From: an uncultured Bacilli bacterium
GTDB taxonomy: Bacteria > Bacillota_I > Bacilli_A > RFN20 > CAG-631
DNA length: 64,000 nt
Assembly (NCBI GenBank): GCA_934201705.1
Contig: CAKPXF010000009.1
Coordinates: forward strand, 23,015 to 87,014
Direction: 5' to 3'
Position numbers and translations under genes: made by a program. Under the pieces are notes generated by a model. The model searched no databases. It had not been told where the DNA came from and saw only the letters and a list, made by a program, of their open reading frames with translations. The first letter of the stretch is position 1. Each line of letters begins with the position of its first letter. This document shows, piece after piece, positions 60,960 through 64,000 of the stretch.

Positions 60960-60990
60960 AAAAAGGATGCTAACTATAAAATTAGCATCA
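60960..60990 (-). terminator. Terminator of the LRR lipoprotein gene
   Basis: GATGCTAA and TTAGCATC form an 8-bp stem with an 8-base loop, and TTTTTG follows on the minus strand. It lies about 24 bases past the stop. Confidence 0.75.
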
Positions 60991-61012
60991 AAAATTATTA
61001 TTAATTATTTAA

Positions 61013-63886
61013 TTATTCACCAGTATAGTTAAATACTACTTCATAGCCATAATCACTAACAAAATATTCGAAATCTTCAAATGTTTCAACACCATATTCT
61101 TTAGAGAAACGACAATAAATTGTTGTAACATAGCAATCGGCAAATGCTTCACAACTTAAAGTTTCAAGAGATGCAGGAAGTATTACTGATACAATTCCAT
61201 TATTTTCACCTGCATTAGCAAATGATCCTTGACCAATTGAAATTACTTTATCACCAAGATTAATAGTTTCAAGCGCACTGCAAGTATCAAATGCATAATC
61301 ACAAATTGCAGCAGCTCCTTCAATTTTTATAGAAACCAATGTTTTAACTTCAAAGAATGTATTTTCACCTATATAAACAACTGATTCTGGGAAAACTAAA
61401 TCAACGAATGATGTTCTAACAAATGCATTGTTTCCAATTCTTTCTATACCATTAAAATTAAGCGTTGTTAAATTTGATTCGTCATAGAAGCAATAATCAG
61501 CAATATTTTTAACACCACTTGGAATTTCAAATGTTCCATCTTCACCAACATAACCTCTAATCAATGTTGCTCCATCTGAAGAAACAATCTTATTTTCCGA
61601 AATAACAACTTCATCTTTTAAATAAGTTGACTTTTTCATTACAAAACTACTATTATTCATTAAATCATTTTTAGCAGTATTATTTTTTGCTAAAAATATT
61701 ATTCTTGAATTATTCCAGCTAAATCTACTAAATGAGTATTCTTCTCCCTTACTATCAACATATTTAATATCAGTACCAGGAAAATCATTTAAAAACTCAA
61801 CCACACGTAAATTAGTACAACCTTTGAAGACATCTGCTTCTAAACCAACTATTGATTCTGGAATTACGACTGAATTAATAAATGTGTTTTCAGCAAATGC
61901 TCTTGTAGCAATTTTAGTAACTCCATCTGGGATTACAACATTTTTATCATCTTTTGTACCATTAAATTTAATTAAAACATTATTTTCAATGACAAATGGT
62001 GATACAACACCTGCTGTAATAAATGTTGCATATCTAGGCCAACTTTCTTTTAAGGCTGCTGCAATTTCTTCACTATCGCATACAAATGTTGGGATAAATG
62101 TATAGAATCCAGTTTCTGTTAATGTTGGATAATTAGTTACTCCTTTTTCAAAATGGATATTAACTTTAGATAAATTACCACAATTCATAAAAATATTATT
62201 ACCTATCTTCGCACTATCTTTAAATGTTATATCAAGTTCTTCAATTTGTGCTCCGGCAAAAGCTTTTTCTTCAATAGATTTAACACTGCCTAAGAAAGTA
62301 ATCTTTTCAAGACTATCTATGGCCGCAAAGAACCTTGGAATATCAACAATATATGCAGGAATAGTAATTTCTTTTAATACACTACATGAGCTAAACAAGA
62401 ACTCTCCACATACTAATTCTTGAGCATTCTTTAATGCTTCAGGGAAATGAACAGATGTTAAAGGTGTAGCACTAAATGATGTTTTTCCTAACATTTTTAT
62501 AGTGTCTGGGAATGTAACACTAGTTAACTTACTATATCTAAAGGCTTCATCTTCAATTTCTTCAACTCTATTTAAATCTACCGAAGTGATTTGAGCGTAC
62601 ATAAAAGCATTTAAGCCAACTTTTGTTACAGAATCTGGTATTTTAAAACTAGTTATATCTTTTCTTGCAGGATATGTTAACAATGTTGTCATGTCCTTTG
62701 TATACATAATACCTTCAACTGAAGCAAAGTTAGGATTACCTTCATCAACTGTTATAGAAGTTAACTTTGCTGATTCATTACGATTTCTATATTCCTTTAA
62801 AGAAGCTCCAAAATGCAATGAAGTAATACCAGTTCCTGAAATAGCATTATTGTATTTTTCAAGAGTTGAAGGAATAGTCAATGCTGTTAAATTGCTTAAA
62901 CTACTGAACGAATTAGCCTCCATTACCAATAAACCTTCATTTAGATTAACTGTTTTTAAAGAAGTAATTGAAGAAAATGCAGATGAATTAATAGTTTTAG
63001 CATTTTTCAATGTTACAGTTTCAATGCTAACAATGCCATCAAATGCTCTTTGTGAAATTACTTCTTGCTTTGTAATAGTAACTTCTTTTAATGTCTTTGG
63101 GGTAACCAATCCATTCATTTGTGGCATGCTTGCACCAAATAAATAACCAAATGTTGATGTTTCATCATCTAAATTTTCTCCAAAGAATGGTACAGTTATT
63201 TTTTCAAGTGCTTGTAATGATGCAAAAGCACCTTTATTAATTGTTTCAATATTTTCACCAACAACTAATTCTTTGGTAGCTGATTCACTTCCTACAAATG
63301 AAAAAGCATCTCCGGCAATTTCTTTTACTGGCAATCCTTTATATGTTGCAGGGATTTCAATTGTTTCTTGTGTTGCATCAGCAATTCTAGAAACAATATA
63401 GTATGTTTCGTCTTCTGATAATGTGTAATTAATGGTTACCTTAACAAAGTTACCAGTTAACAACATATCACCATGAACTGTAACTTTATCATTTGGTTGA
63501 TAATCATTTGTACCATCACTCCAACCTAAACATTCATAATCAGAATTAATATTAGAATAATTGCTTAAATCAATAATATCTCCATCTTTACATTCTAATG
63601 TTTCTGTTTCATTATCATAAGCCTCTCCATATTGGATTGCTACCATATATTTTGTTTCAACAACACTTGAGGATTCTTCTTTTGAACTTGAAGATGATTC
63701 ACCCTCTGAGCTTGAAGTTTCATCGCTTGATGTTGCCTCGCTGCTTACATTAGATGAAGATGATGTTGTTTCACTTGATGATGTATCTTCAACACTCGAA
63801 TTTGAGTTGCTGTTATTGTTACAAGATGAAATAGCAAAAACTGCGCCTAATGATAAAACTAAAATCAATAAATTTTGCTTTTTCAT
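61013..63886 (-). CDS. BspA-like leucine-rich-repeat surface lipoprotein
   Basis: This 957-residue lipoprotein (lipobox ISSC, Cys22) has a Ser/Glu-rich linker (about 24-78), an InlB-B-repeat-like segment (DYECLGWSDGTNDYQPNDKV near 113-132), and then many BspA-type LRR units. The repeats carry the pattern GxxAF and IxIPxxV, for example IETINKGAFASL, VTKVGLNAFMYA, DGVTKIATRAFAENTF and GIERIGNNAF. BspA-like proteins often mediate adhesion or host contact in gut bacteria. The Ser-rich linker resembles that of the MORN lipoprotein at 3726. GGGAGGGC lies just upstream of the ATG. Confidence 0.9.
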   Translation of the reverse strand: MKKQNLLILVLSLGAVFAISSCNNNSNSNSSVEDTSSSETTSSSSNVSSEATSSDETSSSEGESSSSSKEESSSVVETKYMVAIQYGEAYDNETETLECKDGDIIDLSNYSNINSDYECLGWSDGTNDYQPNDKVTVHGDMLLTGNFVKVTINYTLSEDETYYIVSRIADATQETIEIPATYKGLPVKEIAGDAFSFVGSESATKELVVGENIETINKGAFASLQALEKITVPFFGENLDDETSTFGYLFGASMPQMNGLVTPKTLKEVTITKQEVISQRAFDGIVSIETVTLKNAKTINSSAFSSITSLKTVNLNEGLLVMEANSFSSLSNLTALTIPSTLEKYNNAISGTGITSLHFGASLKEYRNRNESAKLTSITVDEGNPNFASVEGIMYTKDMTTLLTYPARKDITSFKIPDSVTKVGLNAFMYAQITSVDLNRVEEIEDEAFRYSKLTSVTFPDTIKMLGKTSFSATPLTSVHFPEALKNAQELVCGEFLFSSCSVLKEITIPAYIVDIPRFFAAIDSLEKITFLGSVKSIEEKAFAGAQIEELDITFKDSAKIGNNIFMNCGNLSKVNIHFEKGVTNYPTLTETGFYTFIPTFVCDSEEIAAALKESWPRYATFITAGVVSPFVIENNVLIKFNGTKDDKNVVIPDGVTKIATRAFAENTFINSVVIPESIVGLEADVFKGCTNLRVVEFLNDFPGTDIKYVDSKGEEYSFSRFSWNNSRIIFLAKNNTAKNDLMNNSSFVMKKSTYLKDEVVISENKIVSSDGATLIRGYVGEDGTFEIPSGVKNIADYCFYDESNLTTLNFNGIERIGNNAFVRTSFVDLVFPESVVYIGENTFFEVKTLVSIKIEGAAAICDYAFDTCSALETINLGDKVISIGQGSFANAGENNGIVSVILPASLETLSCEAFADCYVTTIYCRFSKEYGVETFEDFEYFVSDYGYEVVFNYTGE

Positions 63887-63956
63887 AAAAAGCCCTCCCT
63901 TTTTATAATGAAATATTATAGTGCAATTGTACTAGTCAAGAAAAAGTAGACAATAT

Positions 63957-64000
63957 TTATTTAGAATAATAAAGATCTTTAAATTGTTTTGGAGTTAAAT
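63957..64000 (-). CDS. C-terminal end of a probable AraC-type regulator (runs off window)
   Basis: Only about 13 codons and a TAA (63957-63959) are visible, reading LTPKQFKDLYYSK. The TPxxF/YK pattern is that of AraC C-termini (compare INPTSYKK in the gene at 11415). The 70 bases to the LRR gene start contain TTGACT and TATAAT-like sites. The identity rests on a few residues. Confidence 0.45.
   Translation of the reverse strand, partial: LTPKQFKDLYYSK

Noticed and set aside
1..64000. UGA read as tryptophan (Mollicutes code)
   Set aside because: Several full-length family proteins end at TGA with overlapping or close next genes, for example at 8199, 28798 and 37960.

Overview
The window looks like one contig of an AT-rich, low-GC Gram-positive chromosome. 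It carries many lipobox lipoproteins, Bacillus-type ribosome binding sites (GGAGG), a lysine riboswitch, a preQ1 riboswitch and the Firmicutes gene order rpsP-khpA-rimM-trmD-rplS-lepB-rbgA-rnhB-dprA-topA-xerC. TGA works as a stop (for example at 37960 and 28798), so the Mycoplasma code is not in use. An uncultured gut-type Bacilli or Erysipelotrichia-like organism fits best; that placement is inference.

Region 1 (1-12.3 kb) is a carbohydrate-use locus. A minus-strand operon encodes, in transcription order, a sugar-binding lipoprotein, two ABC permeases, a cytoplasmic GH2 glycosidase, a lipoprotein with three near-identical 242-residue MORN modules, a GH51 alpha-L-arabinofuranosidase lipoprotein, a MORN-SGNH hydrolase lipoprotein and the start of a further MORN lipoprotein. 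An AraC-type regulator is divergent. No transport ATPase is present. Next to it lies a two-component system (7TM-type sensor kinase, and a receiver fused to a SARP-like DNA-binding domain).

Region 2 (14.9-31.4 kb) holds metabolic and surface genes: two SDR/SGNH enzymes, an M42 peptidase, tRNA-Gly, a GPH symporter with a GH13 glucosidase and yigZ, a DUF362-ferredoxin protein, ybaK, and an operon of a membrane-anchored XRE regulator with three lipoproteins, one a VWA protein. An amino-acid ABC importer is preceded by a lysine riboswitch with its terminator, so it is very probably a lysine importer.

Region 3 (31.4-45.9 kb) is housekeeping: xerC, topA, dprA, rnhB, rbgA, lepB, rplS, trmD, rimM, khpA, rpsP, then acpP, recG, fakA and the divergent rpmB, followed by tRNA-Lys. 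A DUF3781 gene and a pentapeptide-repeat gene sit inside the conserved string.

Region 4 (46-49 kb) is the most plastic part. A helical protein of unknown function is followed by a Fic gene with a three-site operator in its promoter, a decayed two-gene module, and a 57-bp duplicate of the 3' end of the helical gene. This resembles an insertion scar.

Region 5 (49-64 kb) holds fucO, a heterodimeric ABC exporter with a divergent MarR regulator and a clear operator, a GDPD phosphodiesterase, a truncated ISAs1-type transposase, tRNA-Arg, a flavodoxin-like protein and nitroreductase pair, a preQ1-regulated queuosine-precursor transporter with an SDR, a membrane metallophosphatase, a large BspA-like LRR lipoprotein, and the last codons of a probable AraC-type gene.
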